Under the pieces are notes generated by a model, which saw only the letters and a program-made list of their open reading frames with translations, was not told where the DNA came from and did not search any database. Positions 1 through 9,114 of a DNA stretch of 64,000 nucleotides are shown piece after piece. Source of the stretch: DASPHG01 sp963849605. Its GTDB lineage: Bacteria > Actinomycetota > Thermoleophilia > Solirubrobacterales > Thermoleophilaceae. Location of the stretch: contig CAWKHX010000015.1 in assembly GCA_963849605.1 (NCBI GenBank), positions 124,001-188,000 on the forward strand, read 5' to 3'. The position numbers were made by a program, and so were the translations under genes. Each line of letters begins with the position of its first letter. Within the stretch, counting starts at the first letter, position 1.

Positions 1-690
1 GGCTTCCGGGCCGCCCATCCGGTGCTCTTCAACGCCACCGGGTTCGCGCATCACCCCTACGCGTTCGACCGGCCCCCGGGCGCGAGCGATCCGAACAAGG
101 ACGACGCTGTGCTCGCCGACCTCGGCCGCCTGACGCACACGCTCGACCGCGCCGTCGGGCGCCACGGATCCAACCGGCACCTCAATGTGTGGCTGACCGA
201 GTACGGCTACCAGACCGATCCGCCCGATCCGTACGCGGGCTGGCCGTGGAAGACCCAGGCGCGCTACCTGCAGGATGCGGAGTGGCTCGCGTTCCGCCAC
301 GGGCGCGTGCGTTCGACCGCGCAGTTCCTGCTCAACGACGACGCGCCGCTGCGCGACTACCCGGCAAACGACCCGCGCCACTGGGGCACGTTCCAGACCG
401 GGCTGAAGACTCACGAGGGCAAGCAGAAGCCGGCCTACTCGAGCTATCAGCGCGGCATCCACGTGATCAAGCGCCACGGCCAGGCCAGGCGCGTGTTCGG
501 ATACTGGCGCGCCGCGCCCGGCCCCACGCCGGCGCGAATCGAGTTCAGGCGCAGGGGCGCGGAGCGCTGGCGCGTGGTCAAGCGCGTCGAGACGAACGGC
601 GCGGGCTACCTGCTGAGCAAGGTGGACGTCAGCGCGCCCGGCACGTTCAGGATCGCGCTTCAGCGCGAAGCCCGTAGCCGTGAGGGCTGA
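1..690 (+). CDS. Glycoside hydrolase (clan GH-A-like), C-terminal part, truncated by window edge
   Basis: The frame is open from base 1 to the TGA at 688-690, so only the last 229 residues are present. The visible part looks like the end of a TIM-barrel glycosidase: HHPYAF, then WLTEYGYQT, whose Glu fits the nucleophile position of clan GH-A enzymes, then a conserved Trp/Gln/Arg-rich barrel end. After about residue 160 comes a short beta-rich tail (FGYWRAAPG to the end) resembling an Ig-like or carbohydrate-binding accessory domain. Its position beside a polysaccharide locus suggests a role in glycan processing. The substrate cannot be told. The 3' end overlaps the convergent glycosyltransferase by 44 bp. 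Confidence 0.6.
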   Translation, partial: GFRAAHPVLFNATGFAHHPYAFDRPPGASDPNKDDAVLADLGRLTHTLDRAVGRHGSNRHLNVWLTEYGYQTDPPDPYAGWPWKTQARYLQDAEWLAFRHGRVRSTAQFLLNDDAPLRDYPANDPRHWGTFQTGLKTHEGKQKPAYSSYQRGIHVIKRHGQARRVFGYWRAAPGPTPARIEFRRRGAERWRVVKRVETNGAGYLLSKVDVSAPGTFRIALQREARSREG

Positions 691-1860
691 GCGCGCCCGT
701 CGCGCGCTCGATCTCGTCGAGCCGGTCGAGCGGCAGCGGGCCGGGGCCGGTGCCGTCGCTGACGTCGAGCAGCAGCTGCTCGTAGGCGGTCGCCACCGCG
801 TCCCAGGAGTACTGCTTCGCGCGCTCACGCGCACGCTCCGGTAGTCCTCGACCTCCTCGGGGTGGTCGATGAGGTGCTCGAGCTGGCGCGCCAGGTCGGG
901 GACGCCGTCGCGGCCCGAGAAGTACACGCCGGCCTCGCCGACGGTCTCGGCGTTCGGCTCGTAGTCGTTCACCAGCACGCAGTTGCCGGCGACGAGCGCC
1001 TCGAGGATGACCGGGTGCGTGCCGCCCACCTCGGTCGGGGCGCAGAACAGGTACGCGTTGCGCTGCAGCTCCCAGTACCCGCGGCCGAACACGTAGCCGG
1101 GGAAGACCACGCGCGGATCGGCCGCCCGCCGGACGCGCAGGATGTACTCCGACGCGTACGGCGCGCCGCCGACGACAACCAGGCTCATGCCGCGCGTCTT
1201 CTCGCTCGGGATCCGCGCCCAGGCCTCGACGAGCAGGTGCGGGTTGTTCTCGGGCTCGAGCCGCCCGACGAACAGGACGTACTTGCGTGGCTCGAGTCCG
1301 AGCCGCTCGAGCGTCCCGGTGCCGGTCTCGGGCGGCGCCTCGGCGCCGTACGGGACGACCCCGATCCGCTTGCCGAAGGTCTTCTCGAAGATGTGCGCCA
1401 CGGCGTGGGAGTCCGTGATCGCGCGCGTCGCCATCCGCGGCGAGACCCGCTCGGCCCAGCGCAGATACGCCTTCGCGGTCCGGTTCCACTTGCGCCGGTT
1501 CGAGTCGAGCCCGTCGATGTTGATCAGCGTCGGAATCCCGCGCGCCCGGGTGATGAGGCAGAGCGGGCTGTTCCCCGCGATGAAGAAGAGCGCGACGTCG
1601 GGCTTCAGGACGTACGCCACGTGCAGCGCGGACAGGAACGTGTGGACGAAGGTGTCGAGGTACTTGTTCCGGATCGTCGGCAGGTGGATCAGCTCGGCGC
1701 CCTTCCACTCCTTGATCGCGGGGTCGACCACGTGCGGGCGGCAGTAGACCGAGACGCGGTGGCCGCGCGCGACCAGCCGGCTCGTGATCTGCTCGACGGC
1801 CGTCTCGAAGCCGCTGTAGCTGGCGGGGATCCCGCGCGTTCCCAGTACGGCGACGTTCAT
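647..1860 (-). CDS. GT4-family glycosyltransferase (DUF1972-type N-terminus), frameshifted
   Basis: The reading frame starts at ATG 1860 with MNVAVLGTRGIPASYSGFET, the nucleotide-sugar transferase N-terminus typical of DUF1972/rhamnosyltransferase-like GT4 proteins. It continues through the acceptor domain, the FVGRLEPENNPHLLVEAW strand and the GGTHPVILEAL donor-binding region. At 838-841 the frame breaks. The C-terminal helix (ERARERAKQYSWDAVATAYE) continues in another frame to the TGA at 647-649. One missing base, for example CCGG in place of CCGGG on the coding strand, restores a 404-residue protein. The start overlaps the previous stop by ATGA, which indicates translational coupling. The likely role is adding a sugar during surface polysaccharide synthesis. 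Confidence 0.75.
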
Positions 1861-2900
1861 CCGGCCGCCCTCGCATAGGCGTGCTCGTGCAGCCGCGCGC
1901 TCTCCTCCCAGGAGAAGCCGCGGGCGCGCTCGCGGCCCAGATGCGCGAGCTCGGCGCGCAGTTCGCGCTCGTCGTGGAGCCGGCTCATCCCCTCGGCGAG
2001 GCCGTCCGGGCCGACCAGCAGCGCGGCCGGGCCGCAGAGCTCGTGCGTGCCCGGGTTGCGCACCGCGAGCACGGCGACGCCCGAAGCCATCGCCTCGGCC
2101 AGCGTCAGCCCGAAGCCCTCCTCGAGCGATGGGTGGACGAGCGCCGCCGCCCCGGCGAGCAGCTCGCGCAGCCGCGCCGCGTCAGGCCGCGGCTCGCCGA
2201 CGATCAGCGGCAGTCCGTTCGCGCGCTCGGCCGCCGTGCCGGCGATAACCAGCGGCAGCGCGTCCTCTCTGTCGGCGGCGTAGCGCCGGTGCGCCTCGAG
2301 CAGCACCGGCACGCGCTTGCGCGGCTCGTCGTCGCCCACGTACAGGAAGTGCCTTGGCTCGGCGCCCTCGGCGAGCGCCAGCGGCAGCGCCTGGCCCGGC
2401 CCGTGCGGCGCAACGACGACCGCCTCCGGGTCCGCGCCGAGGATGCCGACGGCGTCAGTGGCTGCCGTGCGCGACACGCAGATCACCGCGCCCGCACGCC
2501 GCGCGGCCACGCGGTGCCGCCGCCACGCCAGCGCGCGCCAGATCCGGCCGAAGCCCTCCGGCAGATGTTCGAATGCCAGGTCGTGGACCGTGATCGCCTG
2601 GGCGCAGGGCGCGCGCCAGGTCCACGCGGGCAGCGGGTGGTGGATCACGTCTGCGCGGGCGCGCCGGGCCTGGCGTCGCAGCGAGACCTGCGTCCACGCC
2701 ACGTCGAGCAGTGCGTTCAGCGCGCTCCAGAGCACCCCGCCGCGCCGGCGGCTGCGCCCCGGCGCGGGCCGGCGCCGGCGGCGCGCCTCGACCACCTCGA
2801 CGTTCCCGCGCGCGCGCAACGCGTCCGTCAGCCGCTCGATGTAGACCGCCGTACCCGAGGGGCCGCGGTCGGCGAAGCTGGTGTCGATCAGGACCCTCAT
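1857..2900 (-). CDS. GT4-family glycosyltransferase
   Basis: A 347-residue protein beginning MRVLIDTSFADRGPSGTAVY, with the Gly-rich N-terminal loop that binds the acceptor or phosphate in GT-B enzymes. It has VHDLAFEHLPEGF, an ICVSRTAATD segment, FLYVGDDEPRKR at the start of the donor domain, and HPSLEEGFGLTLAEAMASG, the GT4 E-x7-E nucleotide-sugar signature. The length matches the family. It lies 11 bp after a methyltransferase gene and overlaps the next glycosyltransferase by 4 bp, so the three probably form one minus-strand transcript in cell-surface glycan synthesis. The sugar specificity is unknown. Confidence 0.85.
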   Translation of the reverse strand: MRVLIDTSFADRGPSGTAVYIERLTDALRARGNVEVVEARRRRRPAPGRSRRRGGVLWSALNALLDVAWTQVSLRRQARRARADVIHHPLPAWTWRAPCAQAITVHDLAFEHLPEGFGRIWRALAWRRHRVAARRAGAVICVSRTAATDAVGILGADPEAVVVAPHGPGQALPLALAEGAEPRHFLYVGDDEPRKRVPVLLEAHRRYAADREDALPLVIAGTAAERANGLPLIVGEPRPDAARLRELLAGAAALVHPSLEEGFGLTLAEAMASGVAVLAVRNPGTHELCGPAALLVGPDGLAEGMSRLHDERELRAELAHLGRERARGFSWEESARLHEHAYARAAG

Positions 2901-2911
2901 CCGCCCCCTTT

Positions 2912-3458
2912 CTAACGGGCCGCCAGGGCGAACAGCCCGCCGCCACTCCGCCGCAGCGCCTGGATGTCGAACCCCATCCGCTCGAGCAGCGCCCGCAGGC
3001 TCCGCTTCGTGAGGTGCCGCAGGTGCGGCGAGAGCGGGTCCGGCGCGGGGATGAGGAAGCGGTTGGCGGGCGTCGTCAGGGCGAGCCGTCCGCGCGGCTC
3101 GAGCACGCGCCGGACCTCCGAGAGGAAGAGCTGGAGGTCGTGGACGTGCTCGATCGTCTCCGTGCAGACCACGAGGTCGAACGTCCCGTCCGCGAACGGC
3201 AGCGGCGCGTCCGGCTCGAGCTCGACCGCCTCGGCCTCCGGCAGGCGTCCGCGCGCGCGGCCCAGCGCCACCGGCGACACATCCGCGATCGTGAGCTGTT
3301 GGGCCCGCACAGCCGCCGACACCGCGCCGTCGCCGCAGCCGAGGTCGAGCGCGTGCCGCGCGGGCTCGAGGGAGCCGACCCAGTCCGACAGATCCCGCGG
3401 TCGCCCGGCGCCTGTCGGGCACCAGCTCCCACAGCTCGTCCTCATATCGGCTGGCCAT
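2912..3458 (-). CDS. SAM-dependent methyltransferase (class I), frameshifted near N-terminus
   Basis: The natural N-terminus MASRYEDELWELVPD starts at ATG 3458. The rest of the protein is in another frame from RPRDLSDWVGS onward. The break is an extra C in the CCC at 3404-3406 (extra G on the coding strand); removing it gives a continuous protein of 181 residues. The SAM-binding motif I is HALDLGCGDG, followed by the acidic residue of motif II. FDLVVCTETIEHVHD is the motif IV/post-motif region typical of methyltransf_11/25 proteins. It probably methylates a sugar or small acceptor of the neighbouring glycan pathway. It is divergent from the gene at 3476 with only 17 bp between the starts. Confidence 0.7.
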
Positions 3459-3475
3459 GCGGGCATCATGCCGCC

Positions 3476-4552
3476 ATGGCGCTACGCGTACTCGCGGTCG
3501 CACAGGCGGCCGAGCCCGGCGGGGCCGAGCTGGCGCTCCTGCGGCTGGCCCCCGCCCTCGCGGCCGAGGGCGTCGAGCTCGAGCTCGCCGTGCCCGCCGA
3601 GGGCGGCGTCGCGCGGCGCGCGCGCGAGCTCGGGCTGGGCGTCCACGAGCTGCCGCTCGGCCCGCTGCGGCGGGGCGGCTGGCCGCGGGCGGTCCTCGCG
3701 TGGCCCCGCACGCGCGCTCTGGTCCGCCGCACCCGCCCGGACGTCGTCTGGCTGAACGGGGTCGTGCCGCAGCGGCTCGTGCCGGCGCTCGGCGGGACGC
3801 CCTCGATGCTGCACCTGCACGACCTGCTCGAGCACACGCCGGGCCAGTGGCGACGTCCGAGCTTCTGGCGGACTGTCCGCATCGTCGCGTGCGCGTCCGA
3901 TGCGGTCGCACGCGCCGCCGAGCGATCGGGTGCGCCGCCAGATCGCGTGCGCACCCTCCCGGTTCCGGTGGAGGCGGTCGAGGCCGCGCCTCGACCGGCA
4001 TGGGCGGACGGGAACCCGGTGATCGGCTTCGTCGGGCGGATCGAACCGCGCAAGGGCGTGCTCGATCTGCTCGACGCGGCTCGCACGCTGGCTGCGCACA
4101 TATCCGGCCTGCGCGTCGTGATCGTGCGCGGCCCGGCGCTCGAGCCCGATGCCGAATACGAGCGGCGCGCGCTCGACGCCGCTGCGAGCCTCGGCGACAC
4201 CGTGATCGTGACCGGGCCGGTCGACGACGCGCGCAGGCTCATGTCGTGGTTCGACGTCCTCTGCGTGCCGTCGCTCGCTGAGCCGTTCGGGACGGTCGCG
4301 GCCGAAGCGCTCGCCGCGGGGACGCCCGCGGTCGTGACCGACTCCGGCGGCATGCCCGAGTACGTCACGGCCGGTCGCAGTGGCGAAATCGTCCCACCCG
4401 GCCGCCCGGATCAGCTGGCGGATGCACTCGCGCGCGTGCTCGCCCGCGCCGGCGAGATGGGCGACACGGCACGCGAGGACGCCGCGCGCTTCGCACCCGC
4501 GCAAGCGGCCAAAGAGACCGCCGCGCTCCTGCGGGAGGCTGCCGGGCGATGA
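3476..4552 (+). CDS. GT4-family glycosyltransferase
   Basis: A 358-residue GT-B fold enzyme. MALRVLAVAQAAEPGGAELA is the N-terminal acceptor-side Rossmann start with the GGAE loop typical of GT4. LHLHDLLEHTPG follows, then VIGFVGRIEPRKGVLDLLDA opening the donor domain, and PSLAEPFGTVAAEALAAGTPAVVTDSGGMPEYV carries the E-x7-E signature. The upstream ORF extension is antisense to the methyltransferase, so ATG 3476 is preferred. Its stop overlaps the next start by ATGA (4549-4552), making a coupled pair of transferases. Confidence 0.88.
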   Translation: MALRVLAVAQAAEPGGAELALLRLAPALAAEGVELELAVPAEGGVARRARELGLGVHELPLGPLRRGGWPRAVLAWPRTRALVRRTRPDVVWLNGVVPQRLVPALGGTPSMLHLHDLLEHTPGQWRRPSFWRTVRIVACASDAVARAAERSGAPPDRVRTLPVPVEAVEAAPRPAWADGNPVIGFVGRIEPRKGVLDLLDAARTLAAHISGLRVVIVRGPALEPDAEYERRALDAAASLGDTVIVTGPVDDARRLMSWFDVLCVPSLAEPFGTVAAEALAAGTPAVVTDSGGMPEYVTAGRSGEIVPPGRPDQLADALARVLARAGEMGDTAREDAARFAPAQAAKETAALLREAAGR

Positions 4553-5484
4553 GGGTCGCGCTCGACCTGCGCGTCCTCGGCGACCGGGCGACGGCCGAGC
4601 GCGGCATCGGGCGCTACGCCGCCGAGCTGAAGGCGGCGCTCGCGGCGGCGGGCGTCGAGCTCGTGAAGACGGGTGCGGACGTGCGTCACAGCCCGTCGAT
4701 CGACCGCGTGACGATCCGCCCGCGGCTCCCGTACGTCGTGACGCTGCACGACCTCGTCCCGCTCAAGCACCCGGATCGCTATCTGCGCACGGGGCTGAGG
4801 CACCGGCTGCGCTACGCGGCGGTCAAGCGCGCCACGCGCGTGATCGTCCCGTCACGTGCCGTCGCCGACGACGCCGCGGCTCTCCTCGGTATCGAGCACG
4901 TCGACGTGGTGCCCGAAGCACCGGCGGCTGTGTTTCGTCCCGTCACCGCTCCGCGTGGCCTCCTCACGCGGCTGCGGCTCCCGGATCGCTTCCTGCTGTG
5001 GGTCGGCGGGCTCGACCCGCCGGACCCGCGCAAGGGGGTCGAGGCGCTCGCGCGCCGGGCGGCCGAGGGCAAATGTCCGCCGCTCGTGCTCGCCGGCCGC
5101 CACGACCAGGAGACCGAGCGCTTCGCCCTCAGAGGCCGCGTGGTGCTGACCGGGCGCGTGAGCGACGAGGAGCTCGCCGCGCTGTACTCGGCGGCCGACG
5201 CGCTCGTCCTGCCGTCCGAGGAAGAGGGCTTCGGGCTGACGCCGCACGAGGCGCTCGCGTGCGGCACGCCCGTCGCGGCGTACGCGGCGCCCGCCCTGCG
5301 CGAAACGCTCGACGGAAACCCGGGGGTGCGGCTCGTGCCGCCCGGCGACCTCGACGGGCTGCTGGCGGCGGCCGAGGCGCTCGCCGGTCAGGGCGCGCAG
5401 CCGGGCGGGCGGACCTGGGCTGACGTCGCCCGCGACACGATCTCCGTCTACGAGCGCGCGATCGACGCGGGCCGTCAGCGGTAG
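4549..5484 (+). CDS. GT4-family glycosyltransferase
   Basis: A 311-residue protein starting MRVALDLRVLGDRATAERGI, coupled to the previous gene by a 4-bp overlap. It shows VVTLHDLVPLKHP, RVIVPSRAVADD, FLLWVGGLDPPDPRKGV at the start of the second Rossmann domain, and PSEEEGFGLTPHEALACGTPV, the donor-binding E-x7-E motif. It is slightly shorter than the family average because the linker is compact. The function is inferred to be sequential sugar transfer to a lipid-linked glycan. The 3' end overlaps the convergent GT2 gene by 10 bp. Confidence 0.87.
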   Translation: MRVALDLRVLGDRATAERGIGRYAAELKAALAAAGVELVKTGADVRHSPSIDRVTIRPRLPYVVTLHDLVPLKHPDRYLRTGLRHRLRYAAVKRATRVIVPSRAVADDAAALLGIEHVDVVPEAPAAVFRPVTAPRGLLTRLRLPDRFLLWVGGLDPPDPRKGVEALARRAAEGKCPPLVLAGRHDQETERFALRGRVVLTGRVSDEELAALYSAADALVLPSEEEGFGLTPHEALACGTPVAAYAAPALRETLDGNPGVRLVPPGDLDGLLAAAEALAGQGAQPGGRTWADVARDTISVYERAIDAGRQR

Positions 5485-6320
5485 GGAACGCGGCGCCCGA
5501 GTGCTGCGCGCACTCCCGGCACGCGCACCAACGTCCTCAGCGCCCGCTCGCGGCCGCGCAGCGGCTCGAGCTCATCGGCGCGCGCGAGCGCGTCGGCGGC
5601 GTCGCCGTACCGGCGCTGCCTGATCCGCCCCCGTGCCAGCAGCACGAGATCGCGCGACTCCGCCCACCTTCGGCGTCCCTCGTCCACGAGCGACCCGTGG
5701 GCGGCGTGGACCTTCAGCCGCGACTCCGCAAGCGCGGCGACGTCCGCCGTAACCCCGCCTGCATGGCGGCGGTACCGGATCCGCGCGCCCGGCTCGCACA
5801 CGAACGATCCGCCGTCCGCGACCAGGCGGAGCCACAGGTCCCAGTCGGACGCCAGCGGCGCCGGCGCGGCGAACCCGCCGGCGCTGACGAGGGCATCGCG
5901 GCGCACCAGCACGCTCGAGGTCGGGATCGGATTCGACTCGAACAGGAGCGGCGCGAGCTCATCCGCTGTGAGCCGGCCGGCCCGGAGCTCCGGCAGCAGC
6001 TCGCCGGTGGGGCGCCCGTCGTCGCCGACCGCCGTCGCGCGGCCGAAGCAGACGACCGCGTCGGGGTGCTGGGCGATCGCGTCGCGCTGCGCGGCGAGCT
6101 TGCCCGGCTCCCAGGCGTCGTCGGCGTCCAGCAGCGCGACCCAGTCGCAGTCGCCGAGCTGCGCGAGCGCGGCCTCGCGCGTCGCCGCGGGGCCGTCGCC
6201 GCGCTCGTCGCGGACGATGGCGTGTGCGTCGGGCGGGCGCTCCTGCTCGAGCGCCGACCCCACGGCCTCGTCCAGGAACGGCGCCGGAGGCAAAACCGGG
6301 ACTATCAGCCCAATCCGCAT
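5475..6320 (-). CDS. GT2-family glycosyltransferase
   Basis: A 281-residue GT-A fold enzyme. MRIGLIVPVLPPAPFLDEAV is the N-terminal nucleotide-binding strand of GT2 proteins, and DWVALLDADDAWEPGKL contains the DxD-type metal/nucleotide site (LDADD). ASDWDLWLRL is the later ED-like catalytic region. A helical C-terminal tail follows with no obvious membrane anchor, so it is probably cytosolic. The start at ATG 6320 is 33 bp from the divergent phosphatase start. Confidence 0.85.
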   Translation of the reverse strand: MRIGLIVPVLPPAPFLDEAVGSALEQERPPDAHAIVRDERGDGPAATREAALAQLGDCDWVALLDADDAWEPGKLAAQRDAIAQHPDAVVCFGRATAVGDDGRPTGELLPELRAGRLTADELAPLLFESNPIPTSSVLVRRDALVSAGGFAAPAPLASDWDLWLRLVADGGSFVCEPGARIRYRRHAGGVTADVAALAESRLKVHAAHGSLVDEGRRRWAESRDLVLLARGRIRQRRYGDAADALARADELEPLRGRERALRTLVRVPGVRAALGRRVPYR

Positions 6321-6338
6321 TCCGGAAGTGTTTCGGGT

Positions 6339-6344
6339 TAGCCT
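6339..6344 (+). promoter_or_regulatory. Putative -10 box, leaderless-type
   Basis: TAGCCT lies 9 nt before ATG 6354 in the 33-bp divergent gap, and no purine-rich ribosome site is seen between it and the ATG. This fits a transcript starting at or near the start codon. Inferred from sequence only. Confidence 0.45.
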
Positions 6345-6353
6345 CGCGGCGGC

Positions 6354-7175
6354 ATGTCTCCCGCCGACCAGGACTGGCTCGCCATCTGCCGCCGCGCGTC
6401 CGAGGGCGTGGACGCGGCGCTCGCGCGCTACCCGAAGATCGCCGACCGCTCGGTCGCGACCGGCGGCCGCGGCGAGGGCGGCGATCGCACGCTCGTGATC
6501 GATACGGCGGCGGAGGACGCGATCTTCCTGGAGCTCGAGTCGATCGGCATCGGGCTGACCGCCGTGTCCGAGGAGCGCGGCCACGTGCCGATCGCCGGCG
6601 GAGGGCCGGTCCACGTGATCATCGACCCGATCGACGGGTCCCGCAACGCGAAGCGCCGGATGCCGCTGTACGCGGTCTCGATCGCCGTCGCCGACGACGA
6701 CACGATGGGCGGCGTCTCCTTCGGGTACGTGAAGGACCTGGGGTCGGGCGAGGAGTGGTGGGCCGAGCGCGGGGCCGGCGCGTTCCTCGACGGCGCCCAG
6801 CTCCCGCAGCTGCCGGAGGACACCGAGCTGGAGCTGCTCGCGCTGGAGATGATCCGCCCGCAGCACGTGCTCAGCACCGCCGAGGCGCTCGCCGCGACCG
6901 GTGCCGCCCGGCTGCGCGCGATCGGGTCGGTCGCGCTGTCGCTGTGCTTCGTCGCTGCCAATCGCTTCGACGCGCTGGTGACGCTCGCGGCCTGCCGGTC
7001 GGTCGATGCCGCGGCCGGCCAGCTGATCGTGCGCGAGGCCGGCGGCGCAATCGCGTTCCCGGGTGCGTCCGACGACCCGCTCCAGACCGGCCTGGGCCTC
7101 GAGATGCGCTCGCGGCTGATCGCGGCGGCCACACCGGCGCTCGTCGAGCGGCTCACGGGCGTCGGCACCGACTGA
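6354..7175 (+). CDS. Inositol monophosphatase/FIG superfamily phosphatase
   Basis: A 273-residue member of the Li+-sensitive phosphatase superfamily. VIDTAAEDAIFLELE gives the first acidic metal-binding segment. VHVIIDPIDGSRNAKRRMPLYAVSIAV is the diagnostic DPIDGS motif, and the late RSVDAAAGQLIVREAGG replaces the usual WD-x-AAG motif with SVDAAAGQ. The family hydrolyses phosphate esters of inositol, fructose 1,6-bisphosphate or PAP. Within a glycan locus it might make a sugar or inositol precursor, but PAP phosphatase activity, useful to sulfotransferases, is also possible. The next gene starts 2 bp after its stop, so they are probably co-transcribed. Confidence 0.8.
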   Translation: MSPADQDWLAICRRASEGVDAALARYPKIADRSVATGGRGEGGDRTLVIDTAAEDAIFLELESIGIGLTAVSEERGHVPIAGGGPVHVIIDPIDGSRNAKRRMPLYAVSIAVADDDTMGGVSFGYVKDLGSGEEWWAERGAGAFLDGAQLPQLPEDTELELLALEMIRPQHVLSTAEALAATGAARLRAIGSVALSLCFVAANRFDALVTLAACRSVDAAAGQLIVREAGGAIAFPGASDDPLQTGLGLEMRSRLIAAATPALVERLTGVGTD

Positions 7176-7177
7176 GC

Positions 7178-8161
7178 GTGGGGCGCGTCGTCTTCGACGC
7201 TCGTGACGCCGCCGAGCCCGAGCCGCGCGGGTGGGGCCGTTACGCGCGCGACCTGCTGGCCGCGCTCGAGCGGCGGGACGACGTGGACATCCTGGCGCTG
7301 ACCAGGGGGTGGCCGGGCCCCGAGGTCGGCTGGGAGCAGGTCGCGCTGCCGCGGATCCTGCGCCGGGAGCAGGCCGCGCTGGTGCACGCGCCGAATTGCT
7401 TCCTCCCCCTGCAGCGCCCGTGCCCGGGTGTCGTGACGATCCACGATCTCGCCTGGGAGGAGTACCCGGAGGACTTCGCCTGGACCACCGGCTTGAAGTA
7501 CCGGACGCTCGTGCCGCGGGCTGCGCAATCGGCCGAGCGCGTGATCTGCGTCTCCGAGTACACCCGGGCCGACGTCATCCGCCGCTACGGGATCGACGAG
7601 GAGAAGATCCGCGTGATCGGCGAGGCGCCGTCGCTCGCGAGGGGCGATGCGGAGCCGCCGCCCGGCCCGTACATCCTGGCCGTCGGCGACCTGCGCAGGA
7701 AGAAGAACCTGGGCCGCCTCGCCGAGGCGTTCGGGCACCTCCGCGCCGAGGGGCTGCCGCACCGGCTCGTGATCGCCGGGCACGACGCCGGCGAGGGCGA
7801 GCGCCTGCGCGCGCCGGGTGTCGAGCTGCCGGGGTACGTGCCGGAGGAACAGCTCGACGCGCTCATGCGTGGCGCCGACCTGCTCGTCCATCCGAGCCTC
7901 TACGAGGGCTTCGGGCTCGTGATCGTCGAGGCGATGGCGCGGGGGACGCCGGTCGCCGTGGCGCGCGCGACCGCGCTGCCAGAGACGGCAGGGGACGCCG
8001 CGCTGTACTTCGACCCGCTCGACGTGCACGACATCGCGGACACGATCCTCCGTGCGCTCGGCGACGACAGCCTCGCGGAGCGCGGCCGTGCCCGCGCCGC
8101 CGCGCTCTCCTGGGACGACGTGGCAGCGAAGACCGCGGACGTGTACCGCGAGCTCGCGTGA
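7178..8161 (+). CDS. GT4-family glycosyltransferase
   Basis: A 327-residue protein starting at GTG 7178, giving VGRVVFDARDAAEPEPRGWG with the loop seen in mannosyltransferase-like GT4 enzymes. It contains VVTIHDLAWEEYPEDFAW, RVICVSEYTRADV, YILAVGDLRRKKNLGRLAEA and VHPSLYEGFGLVIVEAMARGTPV (E-x7-E). The longer upstream frame lies inside the phosphatase gene and is rejected. It overlaps the following GT2 gene by GTGA (8158-8161). It probably acts on the same nascent glycan. Confidence 0.87.
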   Translation: MGRVVFDARDAAEPEPRGWGRYARDLLAALERRDDVDILALTRGWPGPEVGWEQVALPRILRREQAALVHAPNCFLPLQRPCPGVVTIHDLAWEEYPEDFAWTTGLKYRTLVPRAAQSAERVICVSEYTRADVIRRYGIDEEKIRVIGEAPSLARGDAEPPPGPYILAVGDLRRKKNLGRLAEAFGHLRAEGLPHRLVIAGHDAGEGERLRAPGVELPGYVPEEQLDALMRGADLLVHPSLYEGFGLVIVEAMARGTPVAVARATALPETAGDAALYFDPLDVHDIADTILRALGDDSLAERGRARAAALSWDDVAAKTADVYRELA

Positions 8162-9114
8162 CCACGACGATCGTCCTCATCTCGACGGACCGGGCGGCCG
8201 AGCTGCGCCAGTCGCTACCGGCCGCGACGGCGCAGGCCGACGCCGAGGTGGTCGTGCTCGACAACGCCTCCTCGGACGCGACCGCGGAGCTCGCGCGCGA
8301 GCACGGCGCGCGCCACCTGCGGCTCGAGCAGCGGCTGTCGTGGGCCGCGGCGAACAACGCCGGGATCGCGGCGGCCGAGGGGGACTCGGTGCTCCTCCTG
8401 AACGCGGACTGCTTCCTCGAGCCCGACTTCCTCACGCATGCGCGTGCGCGGCTGTCGGATCCCTCCATCGGCGCGGTGGCGCCGAAGCTCGTGCGGACGC
8501 TCGGTCCGGCGCCGGCCGACCGGCTCGACCTGCTCGACGCGGCCGGGATGCGGATGGACCGTGCGCGCAGGAACAACCTCACCGGGCACGGGCGGCCGCG
8601 GCTCGCGTTCGACAGCCCCGGCCTGGCGTTTGGGGCCGACGGCGCGGCCGCGCTGTACCGGCGCGAGATGCTCGAGGACTGCGCCGTAGACGGCGAGCTG
8701 CTCGACCCCAGCTTCGAGAAGTGGGCGTCCGACGTGGACCTCGCATGGCGCGCCCATCTGATGGGCTGGAAGTGCGCCTATGAGCCCCGGGCGGTCGCCT
8801 ACCATGTCCGCAGCTACGGGCCCACTAGCCGCGCGGCGGTGCCCGAGACGGATCGCCGGGTGCAGTTCAGGAATCGCTACCTCATGATGCTGAAGAACGA
8901 CTCTCTCGCCTCGTTCGCGCGCGACCTGCCGCGCATCGCGGCGTACGAGGTGCTTTCACTCGGCCACGCGCTCCTTCGCGAGCGCCACCTGCTGCGCGGA
9001 TACGGCGACGCGCTGCGGCTCGCGCCCGAGGCGCGACGCAAGGGGCGCGCGATCGCGAAGCTGCGCCGCGTCGATCCCCGGCACGTCCCCTTCGGCCTGG
9101 AGCCGCTCGCATGA
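8158..9114 (+). CDS. GT2-family glycosyltransferase (rhamnosyltransferase-like)
   Basis: A 318-residue protein starting at GTG 8158 with VTTTIVLISTDRAAELRQSL. VVVLDNASSDATAELA is the nucleotide-binding segment and SVLLLNADCFLEPDF carries the xDxD-type site (NAD). FEKWASDVDLAWRAHLMGWK is the classical D-x-D-L-x-x-R segment of WbbL/rhamnosyltransferase-like enzymes, followed by the YHVRSYGP stretch and the RNRYLMMLKND tail typical of this subgroup. It is coupled on both sides (4-bp overlaps), so it sits in the middle of a polycistronic biosynthetic operon. Confidence 0.88.
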   Translation: MTTTIVLISTDRAAELRQSLPAATAQADAEVVVLDNASSDATAELAREHGARHLRLEQRLSWAAANNAGIAAAEGDSVLLLNADCFLEPDFLTHARARLSDPSIGAVAPKLVRTLGPAPADRLDLLDAAGMRMDRARRNNLTGHGRPRLAFDSPGLAFGADGAAALYRREMLEDCAVDGELLDPSFEKWASDVDLAWRAHLMGWKCAYEPRAVAYHVRSYGPTSRAAVPETDRRVQFRNRYLMMLKNDSLASFARDLPRIAAYEVLSLGHALLRERHLLRGYGDALRLAPEARRKGRAIAKLRRVDPRHVPFGLEPLA